Source: an uncultured Ectothiorhodospiraceae bacterium
GTDB taxonomy: Bacteria; Pseudomonadota; Gammaproteobacteria; UBA6429; Thiohalophilaceae
Length of the DNA: 37,319 bases
Direction: 5' to 3'
Assembly (NCBI GenBank): GCA_947260005.1
Contig: CAMYOL010000052.1
Span: forward strand, 1 to 37,319
Below are positions 9,838 through 17,988 of this stretch, piece by piece. The notes below the pieces were generated by a model. It ran no database searches. It was not told where the DNA came from and saw only the letters and a program-made list of their open reading frames with translations. How positions within the stretch are numbered: position 1 is the stretch's first letter; each line of letters opens with the position of its first letter. A program made the position numbers and the translations under genes.

Positions 9838-10377
9838 ATGAAAAAATTACTTTTAGTGATATCAAGTATAAGCTTTCTGTTACTCGGTGGCTGTGCCTCG
9901 TTCACTGCAGATAAAAGTTTCGATCCATCATCCAGCAAAGACGAATCACTGGTTATTGTTTCTTTTGACCAAACATATAAAGTGATTAAGTGGATGTACC
10001 GGGATCTTACCGAAGATAAAGGCGTGAAAGGCTTTAATGAGAGTTTTATATCCACCGCTGAAATAACGGGTGTAATCCAGGATGGTCGAACCCAGATCTA
10101 TCCTTTCACGTTGAAGCCGGGAAAATATGAATTTTTCCGTTGGACTACGCCGGAAGTTGGTCATTACACGGCATCAAAAGACGATTTTTCAATTAAGTTT
10201 GAAGTGCTCCCGAATAAAGCGACTTATATCGGCCAGATTAAGTTGCACACTTCATCGGATAAAAAATATCTGATAAAAGTGGTTGATAATGAAGAGCAGG
10301 ATGTAGGTGTGATAATGAAAAAATATAAAAATATCTCAGAAGGTGAGATAGCTAAAAAGATAATGATTAAAGAATAA
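9838..10377 (+). CDS. Outer-membrane or periplasmic lipoprotein of unknown function
   Basis: A 179-residue protein with a type II signal peptide: MKKLLLVISSISFLLLGGC, lipobox LGGC with the modified Cys at residue 19. It is followed by ASFTADKSF. The mature part is beta-rich (for example DGRTQIYPFTLKPGKYEFF and KFEVLPNKATYIGQIKL), reminiscent of DUF2846-like lipoproteins that contain a 'lkPGkYe' strand, though I cannot assign a family firmly. AGAGGA lies eight bases before the ATG. It stands alone between eroded sequence and a chemoreceptor fragment. Confidence 0.8.
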   Translation: MKKLLLVISSISFLLLGGCASFTADKSFDPSSSKDESLVIVSFDQTYKVIKWMYRDLTEDKGVKGFNESFISTAEITGVIQDGRTQIYPFTLKPGKYEFFRWTTPEVGHYTASKDDFSIKFEVLPNKATYIGQIKLHTSSDKKYLIKVVDNEEQDVGVIMKKYKNISEGEIAKKIMIKE

Positions 10378-10387
10378 AAGATTAAGG

Positions 10388-10603
10388 CACTCAATAACGG
10401 CAATTAATGATATGAATACTCAGATTGCCAGCGCGGCAGAAGAACAAAGCGCAGTTGCTGAGAAAATAAACTGCAATGTGGTTAAGATTAATGATGTTGC
10501 AGACAGGGTTACTGAGAGTGCAAATCAAACCGCAAACTCTGGGACAGAATTAGCGAAATTAGGAAGCGATTTACAAACTATGATTTCAAGATTTAAAACT
10601 TAA
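10388..10603 (+). pseudogene. C-terminal fragment of a methyl-accepting chemotaxis protein
   Basis: About 71 codons match the extreme C-terminus of an MCP signalling domain. The homology starts before the ATG at 10412, with HSITAINDMNTQIASAAEEQ. It continues with SAVAEKINCNVVKINDVA and ends with the usual LQTMISRFK. Everything upstream of this (ligand-binding region, transmembrane helices, HAMP, hairpin tip) is missing and the frame is closed by a stop at 10364-10366. No ribosome binding site is seen. It is best read as the stump of a deleted receptor. It begins only ten bases after the lipoprotein stop, so the breakpoint lies there. Confidence 0.85.
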
Positions 10604-10628
10604 GAAATTTAAAATTTTAAACTCTACA

Positions 10629-10660
10629 AAAAAGCCAGAAATGGCCTCCATGGCTTTTAT
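10629..10660. terminator. Bidirectional terminator between the MCP remnant and the FHA gene
   Basis: Stem AAAAGCCA (630-637) against TGGCTTTT (651-658) with a 13-base loop. Read leftward it ends in a T6 run, so it should serve the FHA gene; rightward it has TTTTAT. Confidence 0.7.
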
Positions 10661-10715
10661 GTATGATCAAGTTTTATTGTAGACGACTAACGCCTTGCCT
10701 CACCATCTAAGATCA

Positions 10716-11006
10716 TTAGCCGTTTGGGCTAATTTCTAATTCATGTTTGCCGACTTTGATAACATCTCCCGGATGAAGAGTATGTTTCTGGATACGTTTG
10801 CCGTTTAGATAAGTGCCATTGGTGCTACCAAGATCTTCAATGTAGGAAGCATCAAGGTATGTGAAAATACGAGCGTGATATGAACTCACGGTCGTATCAG
10901 CAATATGCAGATCATTATCACCGGCACGTCCTATTGACATCGCTCCTGCCTGTAGTTTGACGCTGTCAGCATGGTTTAAGTCTTTATTAGTGTTAGTTTC
11001 GGTCAT
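10716..11006 (-). CDS. Single-domain FHA protein (paralogue 1)
   Basis: A 96-residue protein made almost entirely of one forkhead-associated domain. The start at 11006 (MTETNTNKD) is chosen for its AAGGATAA about ten bases upstream. FHA residues that read phosphothreonine are present: the GR of SIGRAGDND, Ser/His in VSSYHAR, and STNGTYLNG. FHA domains bind phosphothreonine peptides, so this is probably a small cytoplasmic adaptor for a Ser/Thr-kinase pathway. No kinase or phosphatase gene lies in the window. It is closely related to the gene at 17989-18273; both share the run ASYIEDL, a NG-containing loop and GKRI-KHTL-PGDV. Confidence 0.92.
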   Translation of the reverse strand: MTETNTNKDLNHADSVKLQAGAMSIGRAGDNDLHIADTTVSSYHARIFTYLDASYIEDLGSTNGTYLNGKRIQKHTLHPGDVIKVGKHELEISPNG

Positions 11007-11185
11007 TTTTATTATCCTTATCGAATAAGTTATATTTTTATAATTTAAAAGCAAATATCAGGCCAGTCGTAGAATGTTACGATAACAAGAATAATAGGGT
11101 GATTTAGCGATATTGTATGTAAGACGATGCCATATATTGGGTAGGAAATGTCCTACATTAGTGCAAAATGATAGGTTTCTAGAGC

Positions 11186-12022
11186 TTATTTAATGAAGGG
11201 GGCAACCAGCTTTCTGACGACGTCATATTCCTTGTCATCCGTTGCGGCAAAACCCGTGTATTTCTTATCCAGGGATTTTATTATTTTTAAGTGTTCTGGG
11301 ATGGTCGGATCCAGGCCCAGGAAAGCGGCCTTAATCTTTTGATACATGGGTTCAGGGACTTTACCGTTCACAACAATATTGTAAGGCGGCAATGCGGGGG
11401 AGGCGTATAACACCCGTAGACCTTTATCCTGCCATTTGTTGACTAAGGTATCTTTTAAAATACCAGCATCGAAATCACCACTCATCACACCACGGGCGAT
11501 ATTGTCATAGTGGCCAAGAAATTTAATATCGGCGAATTTTTCTAAGGTGATACCTGAGCCCACCACCACAGCACGTTGTAGTAACGCGGCGGGGTCGCCA
11601 AAAGCAAAATTTTTCTGATTTAAGTCGTCGACTGTTTTTATTGGACTGTCTTTTTTAACCACAATCATTAACTGAAATGAGCTCCGCCCTTTCGTGACTG
11701 TTTTGGCTATCAAACGTGCCTGGCCCTTCTCATGGGCTTTAATATAGGCAACTGGGGTTAAATAAGATATATGCACATTGTTGGCTGCAACCTCATTAAT
11801 GGCTTCTTTCATGTTTGGTGACAGCTTAAGCGATATACCGACACCCAACGTTTTGCTGAGATATTCGGTCAGGGGATGTAACCGTTTGTACATGACGGCT
11901 GGAATATCCATGGCAACCGAGCCCATGAATAATTTATCCTCAGTAGCGGTGATTGTTTTACTCGTTAAGAGTAGGCAGATTAAAGAAGTAACTATTAATA
12001 CTTTATGCACGGTTTTGTTCAT
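11186..12022 (-). CDS. PhnD/SsuA-like periplasmic substrate-binding protein
   Basis: A 278-residue protein. The ATG at 12022 has AGGAA six bases upstream and gives a Sec signal peptide (MNKTVHKVLIVTSLICLLLT, cleavage near ITA-TED). The mature protein matches phosphate/phosphonate-type binding proteins (PhnD family): GSVAMDIPAVMYKRLHPLTEYL, HISYLTPVAYIKA, KTVDDLNQKNFAFGDPA, GVMSGDFDAGILKD and the C-terminal KYTGFAATDDKEYDVVRKLV. No ABC permease or ATPase is nearby. The gene overlaps the 3' end of the diguanylate cyclase gene by 20 bases, so the two are co-translated. I infer a ligand-sensing partner for that cyclase rather than a transporter component. Confidence 0.9.
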   Translation of the reverse strand: MNKTVHKVLIVTSLICLLLTSKTITATEDKLFMGSVAMDIPAVMYKRLHPLTEYLSKTLGVGISLKLSPNMKEAINEVAANNVHISYLTPVAYIKAHEKGQARLIAKTVTKGRSSFQLMIVVKKDSPIKTVDDLNQKNFAFGDPAALLQRAVVVGSGITLEKFADIKFLGHYDNIARGVMSGDFDAGILKDTLVNKWQDKGLRVLYASPALPPYNIVVNGKVPEPMYQKIKAAFLGLDPTIPEHLKIIKSLDKKYTGFAATDDKEYDVVRKLVAPFIK

Positions 12023-13358
12023 TAATTTCCTGCTCCATATCCAGATCTTCAACATCATCCAGATCAACTTCGTGAAAATGGGTCACCCGGTTGCGCCCGT
12101 TACTCTTGCTAGAGTATAGAGCAATATCAGCCTGGCGATAGAGACAATCCGGACAATGGAGTGCGGCTCCGATTCCCGGTGTGGCAATACCAATACTCAA
12201 CGTGATATTCAAAGTAATATTATCAATTTGTACTTCAGTCTGTTCAATATGTTGGCGGAGTTTTTCGGCAATGTTATAGGCATCTTGGGAGCCGGCCTGG
12301 TAACAGAATATGGCAAATTCTTCACCACCGATGCGACAAATAACATCACTCTTGCGGATGCCTTCCGATAACCTGACTGCAAATTCCTGTAGTACTTTAT
12401 CACCAACTTCATGGCCATGCTTATCATTGATTCTTTTAAAATAATCTATATCAGCAATTAATAAGGACAAATTTTCATTATTTCGATCCATCGATTCGAC
12501 GCTGGTCTTCAGTAATGTTTGAAATTTTCGTCGGTTGAACAGGCCGGTAAGCGGGTCGGTGACGGCCTGGTTAATCAGTTCACGATTTGTCTCTTCTAAT
12601 TTCTGGGAATTAGCGATTAATTTTTCATTGGCCAGGCGTAGCTTTTTATCTGCGACATCTACCTTACCTTGTAATGCCCGGTGTGCTTTGTTTAATTGTG
12701 CCCGTAAAGCATTATATTTTCGTGCGATGTCGCCGAATTCGTCCTGGCTGTCCAAATTAATTTCATTAGGTAAAACACCGGGAAAGTCAGTTTTTTGTGA
12801 TAATGCTGCGGATATCCGTGAAAGCGGTCTAATGATCAGGATCGACAAGGCCAGGAATTCGATGAGTAATATAAATATAACAACACCGGCTTCACGTAAC
12901 AGGAGCGATTCTTTTTGTGCTTCGATGGTGGAAATGATGGCATCAGTGTTTAAGCCAACCGTCAGGTAACCTACCTGGTTGTCATCTATCATAATATTTA
13001 CATGAAATATTCGTAGCGTTTCAAGATTTGATTCTGATATTTTGGTTTCGGCCATGGTGTTACCACTGGTGTTGACCACCTTGATATATTGGACGTCGCC
13101 TTTGGTGACTTCATCGATAAATAACTGGATGCCGTGATAATCGTAACCAACAACGTAATTCGCTAATGAGTAAGATATGATTTTACTGATTTGTATACCT
13201 TTTCGATTGATTTCTTTATTCGTGTAGCTGGCTTGTTCCTGAATCGAGAGCCAGGAATTGATGGTGAGGCTGATAAGTAAGCCCACGAGCAATGCGAGGA
13301 CGACACGCTGCCGAACGCCAAATCGTAAATTTTGGAAAATTTGGGATCTTTTAAGCAC
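12003..13358 (-). CDS. Membrane-bound GGDEF diguanylate cyclase with periplasmic sensor and HAMP
   Basis: A 451-residue protein beginning at GTG, with AAGG seven bases upstream. TM1 lies at about residues 17-37, a periplasmic region at about 40-155, TM2 at about 157-177, HAMP and coiled coil to about 262, then a GGDEF domain to about 425. The active-site loop is GGEEF (344-348). The RKSD at 335-338, five residues before it, is the product-inhibition I-site. The domain also has DPLTGLFNRR and DIDYFKRINDKHGHEVGD, so it should be active in making c-di-GMP. An acidic tail (DLDDVEDLDMEQE) follows. The gene is first of a two-gene operon with the PhnD-type binding protein. The periplasmic region is a plausible docking surface for that protein (inference). 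Confidence 0.93.
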   Translation of the reverse strand: MLKRSQIFQNLRFGVRQRVVLALLVGLLISLTINSWLSIQEQASYTNKEINRKGIQISKIISYSLANYVVGYDYHGIQLFIDEVTKGDVQYIKVVNTSGNTMAETKISESNLETLRIFHVNIMIDDNQVGYLTVGLNTDAIISTIEAQKESLLLREAGVVIFILLIEFLALSILIIRPLSRISAALSQKTDFPGVLPNEINLDSQDEFGDIARKYNALRAQLNKAHRALQGKVDVADKKLRLANEKLIANSQKLEETNRELINQAVTDPLTGLFNRRKFQTLLKTSVESMDRNNENLSLLIADIDYFKRINDKHGHEVGDKVLQEFAVRLSEGIRKSDVICRIGGEEFAIFCYQAGSQDAYNIAEKLRQHIEQTEVQIDNITLNITLSIGIATPGIGAALHCPDCLYRQADIALYSSKSNGRNRVTHFHEVDLDDVEDLDMEQEINEQNRA

Positions 13359-13686
13359 GCAGCGACCTTATACTAAAATATAATCAATCACTTATTTATC
13401 GGGTAAGGCCAACAAGAGCTTGAGAGATTTAAATAACATAAATTTAGTATGGATATTGTTGCTTTATCCCAGATTTTGATTTTGGGGAATGCCGGTGGAA
13501 TTCGATTAAGTGAAAACTCTCCAAAATGTACTCACTTGAATGCACAAATATTGTACTGGAACATCGTTTTTATGGGGGCATCGCTTAAAATGGCCTACGA
13601 CAGGCGAACAACTTAAATAATTTACATACTATATATATAGGTTAAGATACGCTTGATTTATAGAGTTACCGAGAAAAACGTAAAAT
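13359..13686. other. Divergent promoter region, no gene seen
   Basis: About 330 bases between the leftward GGDEF gene and the rightward flavoprotein gene. It must hold both promoters. I see no repeat, RNA gene or clear operator. Confidence 0.5.
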
Positions 13687-15033
13687 ATGCAGAAGTGTGA
13701 TGTACTGGTTATTGGCGGGGGACCTGCGGGTTCGACGGTGTCTTCGCTTTTAGCTGAGCGAGGCTGGTCCGTTACTCAGGTCGAAAAAGATTCTCACCCC
13801 AAATTCCATATTGGCGAATCACTGTTGCCTATGAACTTACCCATTTTAGAAAAATTAGGCGTGCTTGAGCAGGTCCATGAGATTGGCATTCTTAAGTATG
13901 GAGTTGAATTTAACTGCACGAGTCGTGAAAAGCCGACCACTTATTATTTCGAGAATGCCCTAAATAAAAACCACCCTTACGCTTATGAAGTGCAACGAGA
14001 TAAATTCGATAAAATCCTTTTTGAAAATGCTAAACAGAAAGGAGTCGTTAATCTGGAAAATACGCGTGTCACCAGTGTTGAATTCCAGGATGACGAAAGC
14101 TGTTTTGTGCACGCAAAAAATGAAAATGGTGAAAAACTTGAATGGCATGCTCGATTCCTGATTGATGCCTCCGGACGTGGTACTGTCCTTGGAAATCAGT
14201 TTAAGACTAAACAACGTAGTAAAGCACATAGTAGTGCTGCTGTGTTTGGTCACTTTTCTGGTGTGGAACGGCGAGCAGGAAAAGATGAAGGTAACATCAG
14301 TGTTTATTGGTTTGAACATGGCTGGTTTTGGTTTATTCCTTTTAAAGATGGCACGATGAGTGTTGGAGCTGTTTGTTGGCCATATTATTTAAATTCTCGA
14401 AAAGTAGATGTTGAACAGTTTTTAATGGATACCATTAAACTGTGTCCAGCTGCTCAACACAGAATGGAGAAATCGAAGCTTATCTCACCGGTCACTGCGA
14501 CGGGTAATTTTTCTTACAAACTCAAAAAAATGTATGGTAAAGGTTATTTAATTGTTGGCGATGCCTTTGCTTTTGTGGATCCTGTTTTTTCCAGCGGTGT
14601 ATTACTGGGTATGAATGGGGCAATGCGTGCTGCGGATGTCGTCGATGGTCTTCTAAAAAATCCAGCGAATGCAAAAAAATTATTAAAAGAACACGACCGA
14701 ATAATTCGTTATGGTTTGAAGACTTTTTCCTGGTTCATCTACCGTATCACCCAGCCGGCTATGCGTAATATGTTTATGGGACCACGTAACTGGTTTCGTA
14801 TAGAGGAAGGCGCATTGTCGTTACTTGCAGGCGACCTTTTTTCTGATACTAAAATAAAATTCCCTTTATTTATGTTTAAGGTCGTATATTATTTTGCATA
14901 TCTTATGAACTGGCGAATCAACCGCGAGGCATATTCACGCCGTTTAAACAGTATACATCGAGGCGAGTCCCCAGTTGCAGAGACCAGTTCTGAACACGAA
15001 AAAAATAGTGAGATAAAAATTAAAATAAACTGA
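13687..15033 (+). CDS. FAD-dependent oxidoreductase, flavin halogenase-like
   Basis: A 448-residue flavoprotein. The N-terminal Rossmann motif is VLVIGGGPAGST (residues 7-18), followed by PKFHIGESLLP (38-48). The second FAD motif is YLIVGDAFAFVDPVFSSGV (about 289-307). The segment GWFWFIP (212-218) fits the WxWxIP signature of flavin-dependent halogenases, which is absent from ordinary monooxygenases. Lys70 in GILKYGVEF is placed like the halogenase catalytic lysine (inference). Related proteins without proven halogenation also carry parts of these motifs, so the reaction is not settled. No flavin reductase, carrier protein or polyketide gene is nearby to suggest a substrate. Stop at 15031-15033, with a REP-like element directly after. 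Confidence 0.85.
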   Translation: MQKCDVLVIGGGPAGSTVSSLLAERGWSVTQVEKDSHPKFHIGESLLPMNLPILEKLGVLEQVHEIGILKYGVEFNCTSREKPTTYYFENALNKNHPYAYEVQRDKFDKILFENAKQKGVVNLENTRVTSVEFQDDESCFVHAKNENGEKLEWHARFLIDASGRGTVLGNQFKTKQRSKAHSSAAVFGHFSGVERRAGKDEGNISVYWFEHGWFWFIPFKDGTMSVGAVCWPYYLNSRKVDVEQFLMDTIKLCPAAQHRMEKSKLISPVTATGNFSYKLKKMYGKGYLIVGDAFAFVDPVFSSGVLLGMNGAMRAADVVDGLLKNPANAKKLLKEHDRIIRYGLKTFSWFIYRITQPAMRNMFMGPRNWFRIEEGALSLLAGDLFSDTKIKFPLFMFKVVYYFAYLMNWRINREAYSRRLNSIHRGESPVAETSSEHEKNSEIKIKIN

Positions 15034-15139
15034 AATAAACCGGGGTCAGAGACGTATTTTTGGTAGGTTAATACAATATTTTCAATTAGTCGGCAAAAAT
15101 ACGTCTCTGACCCCGGTTTATTCTGACCCCGGTTTATTT
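15033..15139. repeat. REP/MITE-like inverted repeat element
   Basis: Perfect 27-bp inverted arms at 15036-15062 and 15094-15120 enclose a 31-base AT-rich centre. A second copy of the outer motif (CTGACCCCGGTTTATTT) follows at 15123-15139, mirroring 15033-15049. The CCGGGGTCAGAG...CTCTGACCCCGG type of terminus is one I associate with REP sequences mobilised by IS200-like REP-associated tyrosine transposases. No transposase is in the window, so it would be non-autonomous. It may double as a terminator between the convergent genes. Confidence 0.7.
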
Positions 15140-15140
15140 T

Positions 15141-15746
15141 TCAAGCGCGAAAGAACTTCCCCCGCTGATAAAAAAGGACGCCCAATATTGGGTGTGATAT
15201 GCGAATAATAACCTGAAAATAATGTGTGTCGATGTTGTGGTGTAATAGTTCGAACTTTCCTATCGAACACCAACGTGGAATAGGGATTTGCCATTTGCCA
15301 ATACGCCAGAAATAACCTTGATCCTGAAATAGTAAATCTCCATTTAAAACTGATAACTTTAATTTCATTCCGAGCCCCGCCTTAAATTCTTCATGTAATG
15401 TTGGTTGGTTTGCGAATAATGAACGAAATGTAAAGGCTGATTTCTCGCCCAAAAAATATCGACGTCTTTTTTTTATCTCATTTCCTTGATGGTCTATAAC
15501 AAATTCAAATTGTGTTTCGCGCGCACATTGTTCGGGCAATAATTCGAATGGTTTCAGTGCTTTTGCAATTAATTTACCGATAGGTGAGCAATAAACCCAG
15601 TTAACAACCCCTATATAACGTAGTCGTTGTGAGTGAGCGGCCATCGTAAAACGTTGAGCTATATCCTGACTTAGATCTTGCCATTGTGTTTCACCAAGAT
15701 GGCTCCGTATTAAGTCAACAAATGTGTTTAATCCTGGGTTTGGCAT
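15141..15746 (-). CDS. DUF4166 domain protein
   Basis: A 201-residue soluble protein matching DUF4166: ending FELLHHNIDTHYFQVIIRIS, HPILGVLFYQRGKF, with an earlier FAGLGM-like EFKAGLGMKLKLSV and the basic IKKRRRYFLG. The ATG at 15746 has CGGAG eight bases upstream. It is third in an operon after DUF393 and the TIGR01777 epimerase. DUF4166 is often fused to or encoded beside NAD(P)-binding dehydrogenase or epimerase genes, so this placement is typical. Biochemical function unknown. Its 3' end abuts the REP-like element. Confidence 0.88.
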   Translation of the reverse strand: MPNPGLNTFVDLIRSHLGETQWQDLSQDIAQRFTMAAHSQRLRYIGVVNWVYCSPIGKLIAKALKPFELLPEQCARETQFEFVIDHQGNEIKKRRRYFLGEKSAFTFRSLFANQPTLHEEFKAGLGMKLKLSVLNGDLLFQDQGYFWRIGKWQIPIPRWCSIGKFELLHHNIDTHYFQVIIRISHPILGVLFYQRGKFFRA

Positions 15747-15815
15747 GTGTCGGCTCCGGCATTTGTGAAATATAAGTCGTTGATTAGAAAAAAATCCGTT
15801 TATTTCTTTTTAAGG

Positions 15816-17243
15816 TTAAATGAGATCCATCAATGCGCCTCGAAGCTGTGGAAAACGAAATTTGAAATGATTTTTTTCCAGACGAGTTGGTTTGATGATA
15901 GGGCCGTCGACAAATAACGAGGCCATCTCGCCAAGCATTTGTCGTAACAGTTTTGCTGGCAAGCGAAGCAATACTGGGCGATGTAATAATTGCCCTGCCA
16001 AAATAGAAAACTCTTTATTCGTTGGGCAATCAGGAGCAACGACATTAATTTTCCCATTCATTGTTTTATCTGCAATGCTGCTTGCAATCACATTCAATAA
16101 ATCCTCGATATGGATCCAGGCCATGTGTTGTTGTCCGTTACCTAAAATTGCGCCCATACCAAAACGAAATGACAGCAACATCATTGGTAACGAACCACCA
16201 CTTCGTCCAAACACGAGACCAAAACGTAAAATGATCCGGCGTACTGCCAGGCTTTCGAGTTCGATTGTTGAATGTTCCCAACGCTCACATAATTCGGCAG
16301 CAAAACCTTCCCCCGCAGGGGAGGATTCGGTTAATGGCTGATCCGCATGTGTCCCGTAATAACCAATCGCTGAGGCCTGTATCCATACTTCAGGTCGGTG
16401 TTTGGCTCGTTTTACGAAATTCATTAGATCTTTCGTTGTATTTAAGCGGCTGTTTAACAGTGTTGATTTTCTCTTTACACTCCAGCGCGGCCCAACGACC
16501 GGGGCACCGGCTAAATTCACCACAGCATCAAATTGTTCAAAATCAGAAAGTACCGTTGTTGATTCAAAAGCACGTACTTTGCCTGAATACTGAAAACAGG
16601 CAGCAGCTGGATGCCTTGAGATTAAAGTAATTTCATGTCCCGCCTGTAATAACTCATGGCACAAAGCACTCCCTATGAAACCGGTTCCGCCAGAAATTAA
16701 TAATCGTTTATGTCCGTTTCCCAGGTTGAGATTCAGGTTGAGATGCAGGCGTTGTACTTGCCATGCAGCGAAGCCATCACGTATCCCTGAAATGACAACG
16801 CCAATACCGGCAAGCATTAAAAACCAGGAGCGCCAGCCATAATCAGTCGCCGCAAAGCTTGTGTCCTGAGCAAACCAGTTTGGTAAAGTTAAAGCGAGTA
16901 AGGTAAAAAGGGCGCCACCGTTAATCGCTAATAATGTATGGGTAATACGTTCAGAGTTTGGTAACAAGCGGGTTTTATCCTCGACTACAAAGTCCCAGAG
17001 CGTTAAGCCAATCTCTATGAGTACGATTCCGATCAACAACCAAATCCAGTGTCCATGCCATTCAAACCAGGCTAAACCAATAAATAAAACACCATAGAGT
17101 ACTGCTCGTATAGCATGTATGAAGAGTTCTAGCCGGGCGGTGAGTTGTTGATGCAGTGCGACCTTGAATTCATGGTGATAGAGCGTATCGAATGCACCCA
17201 TTAAAGCTTGCAGAATAAATAAATTTAAAAATAATTCGCTCAT
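15816..17243 (-). CDS. TIGR01777 family SDR epimerase with N-terminal membrane domain
   Basis: A 475-residue fusion. Residues 1-170 hold about four hydrophobic helices (for example AIRAVLYGVLFIGLAWF, IWLLIGIVLIEIGLTLW, SWFLMLAGIGVVISGI), resembling the DoxX-like membrane region. From residue about 180 begins a TIGR01777/YfcH-type extended SDR: NAD(P)-binding LLISGGTGFIGSAL, VVNLAGAPV, a catalytic-type IQASAIGYYG and AWIHIEDLLNVI. The substrate of this family is uncertain; nucleotide-sugar epimerase activity is only a homology-based name. Start ATG with GGGAG upstream, two bases after the DUF393 stop, so the two are translationally coupled. Confidence 0.92.
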   Translation of the reverse strand: MSELFLNLFILQALMGAFDTLYHHEFKVALHQQLTARLELFIHAIRAVLYGVLFIGLAWFEWHGHWIWLLIGIVLIEIGLTLWDFVVEDKTRLLPNSERITHTLLAINGGALFTLLALTLPNWFAQDTSFAATDYGWRSWFLMLAGIGVVISGIRDGFAAWQVQRLHLNLNLNLGNGHKRLLISGGTGFIGSALCHELLQAGHEITLISRHPAAACFQYSGKVRAFESTTVLSDFEQFDAVVNLAGAPVVGPRWSVKRKSTLLNSRLNTTKDLMNFVKRAKHRPEVWIQASAIGYYGTHADQPLTESSPAGEGFAAELCERWEHSTIELESLAVRRIILRFGLVFGRSGGSLPMMLLSFRFGMGAILGNGQQHMAWIHIEDLLNVIASSIADKTMNGKINVVAPDCPTNKEFSILAGQLLHRPVLLRLPAKLLRQMLGEMASLFVDGPIIKPTRLEKNHFKFRFPQLRGALMDLI

Positions 17244-17245
17244 AT

Positions 17246-17689
17246 TCAGGCTCCCTTTTTAGAGGTGGTTTTCGAAGGACACGTTTCACAGCCTGAATCT
17301 CCGGCATACATGCCCATGCCTTTGGAGATGGCCATCCGATTACGTGCGAACCAGTTGTATAAACGCTGACTGACATACCCCACCATCGGGAGTTTTGTCG
17401 ACCACCATAGCCAGCCTAATCCAACTTCATTGTAGACATGTCTGACGCCCGGAATACCGGTCAACCAGACTCCTGCCGGAGTACGAACATGGAGTTGTTC
17501 CAGCGCCGCGCTACGGGTTACTCCCCAAAGTTTGGCATCAAATTGTGGAGAAGATACGTCGACCAGATACAGGCGTTCAAGATAATCTCGTTTTTTCAGT
17601 TTGATCATTTCGTTTCGGCATAGGCCACAAGAATGGTCGTAGAAGACAATGGAATGGGGGAGCGTACGGTCAAGTTTATGTTGTTTCAT
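17246..17689 (-). CDS. DCC-type thiol-disulfide oxidoreductase family protein (DUF393)
   Basis: A 147-residue protein. The ATG at 17689 is chosen over one seven codons upstream because GGAGA lies six bases before it. The family motif is IVFYDHSCGLCRNEM (D-x-x-C-x-x-C near the N-terminus), followed by LVDVSSP and GVWLTGIPGVRHVY. The fold is thioredoxin-like, but redox activity is unproven. The C-terminus carries extra cysteines (GCETCPS). First gene of the DUF393 / TIGR01777 / DUF4166 operon; its promoter region overlaps one copy of the 18-bp palindromic repeat at 17717. Confidence 0.9.
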   Translation of the reverse strand: MKQHKLDRTLPHSIVFYDHSCGLCRNEMIKLKKRDYLERLYLVDVSSPQFDAKLWGVTRSAALEQLHVRTPAGVWLTGIPGVRHVYNEVGLGWLWWSTKLPMVGYVSQRLYNWFARNRMAISKGMGMYAGDSGCETCPSKTTSKKGA

Positions 17690-17716
17690 TGGACTCTCCT
17701 GTTTTGTCATTTATTA

Positions 17717-17949
17717 CTGTATAAACAGAAATTAATGCTTAAAGGTTTTAATTATTACTGCCGTGATTCATATAGGTTATTTGAGGTTCACTTTTCCGAT
17801 TTTGGGTGGAGTTGTGTTTGAGTAATCCAGGTTTATCAATGAATTACGCATATGATGCAAAAGGACGTTCAGACCATTCAAATAAAATCGGATTGGGTAA
17901 TAATTGCGCATGTCGACCCTTTCAGTTATTTCTGTATAAACAGAAATTA
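17717..17949. repeat. Pair of 18-bp direct repeats, each palindromic
   Basis: The 18-bp sequence CTGTATAAACAGAAATTA occurs exactly at 17717-17734 and 17932-17949. Each copy contains the palindrome CTGT-ATAA-ACAG, extended in the second copy to TTTCTGT/ACAGAAA. They bracket the spacer between the DUF393 gene and FHA paralogue 2. I see no gene between them. They could be operators or the ends of a lost insertion. Confidence 0.6.
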
Positions 17950-17988
17950 GTAGAGTCTTTAACAAATGTCAACAAATCAGGGGAATGT

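Noticed and set aside
17717-17734. LexA (SOS) box
   Set aside because: The palindrome is CTGT-N4-ACAG, four bases shorter than the CTGT-N8-ACAG of gammaproteobacterial LexA, and neighbouring genes are not DNA-repair genes.
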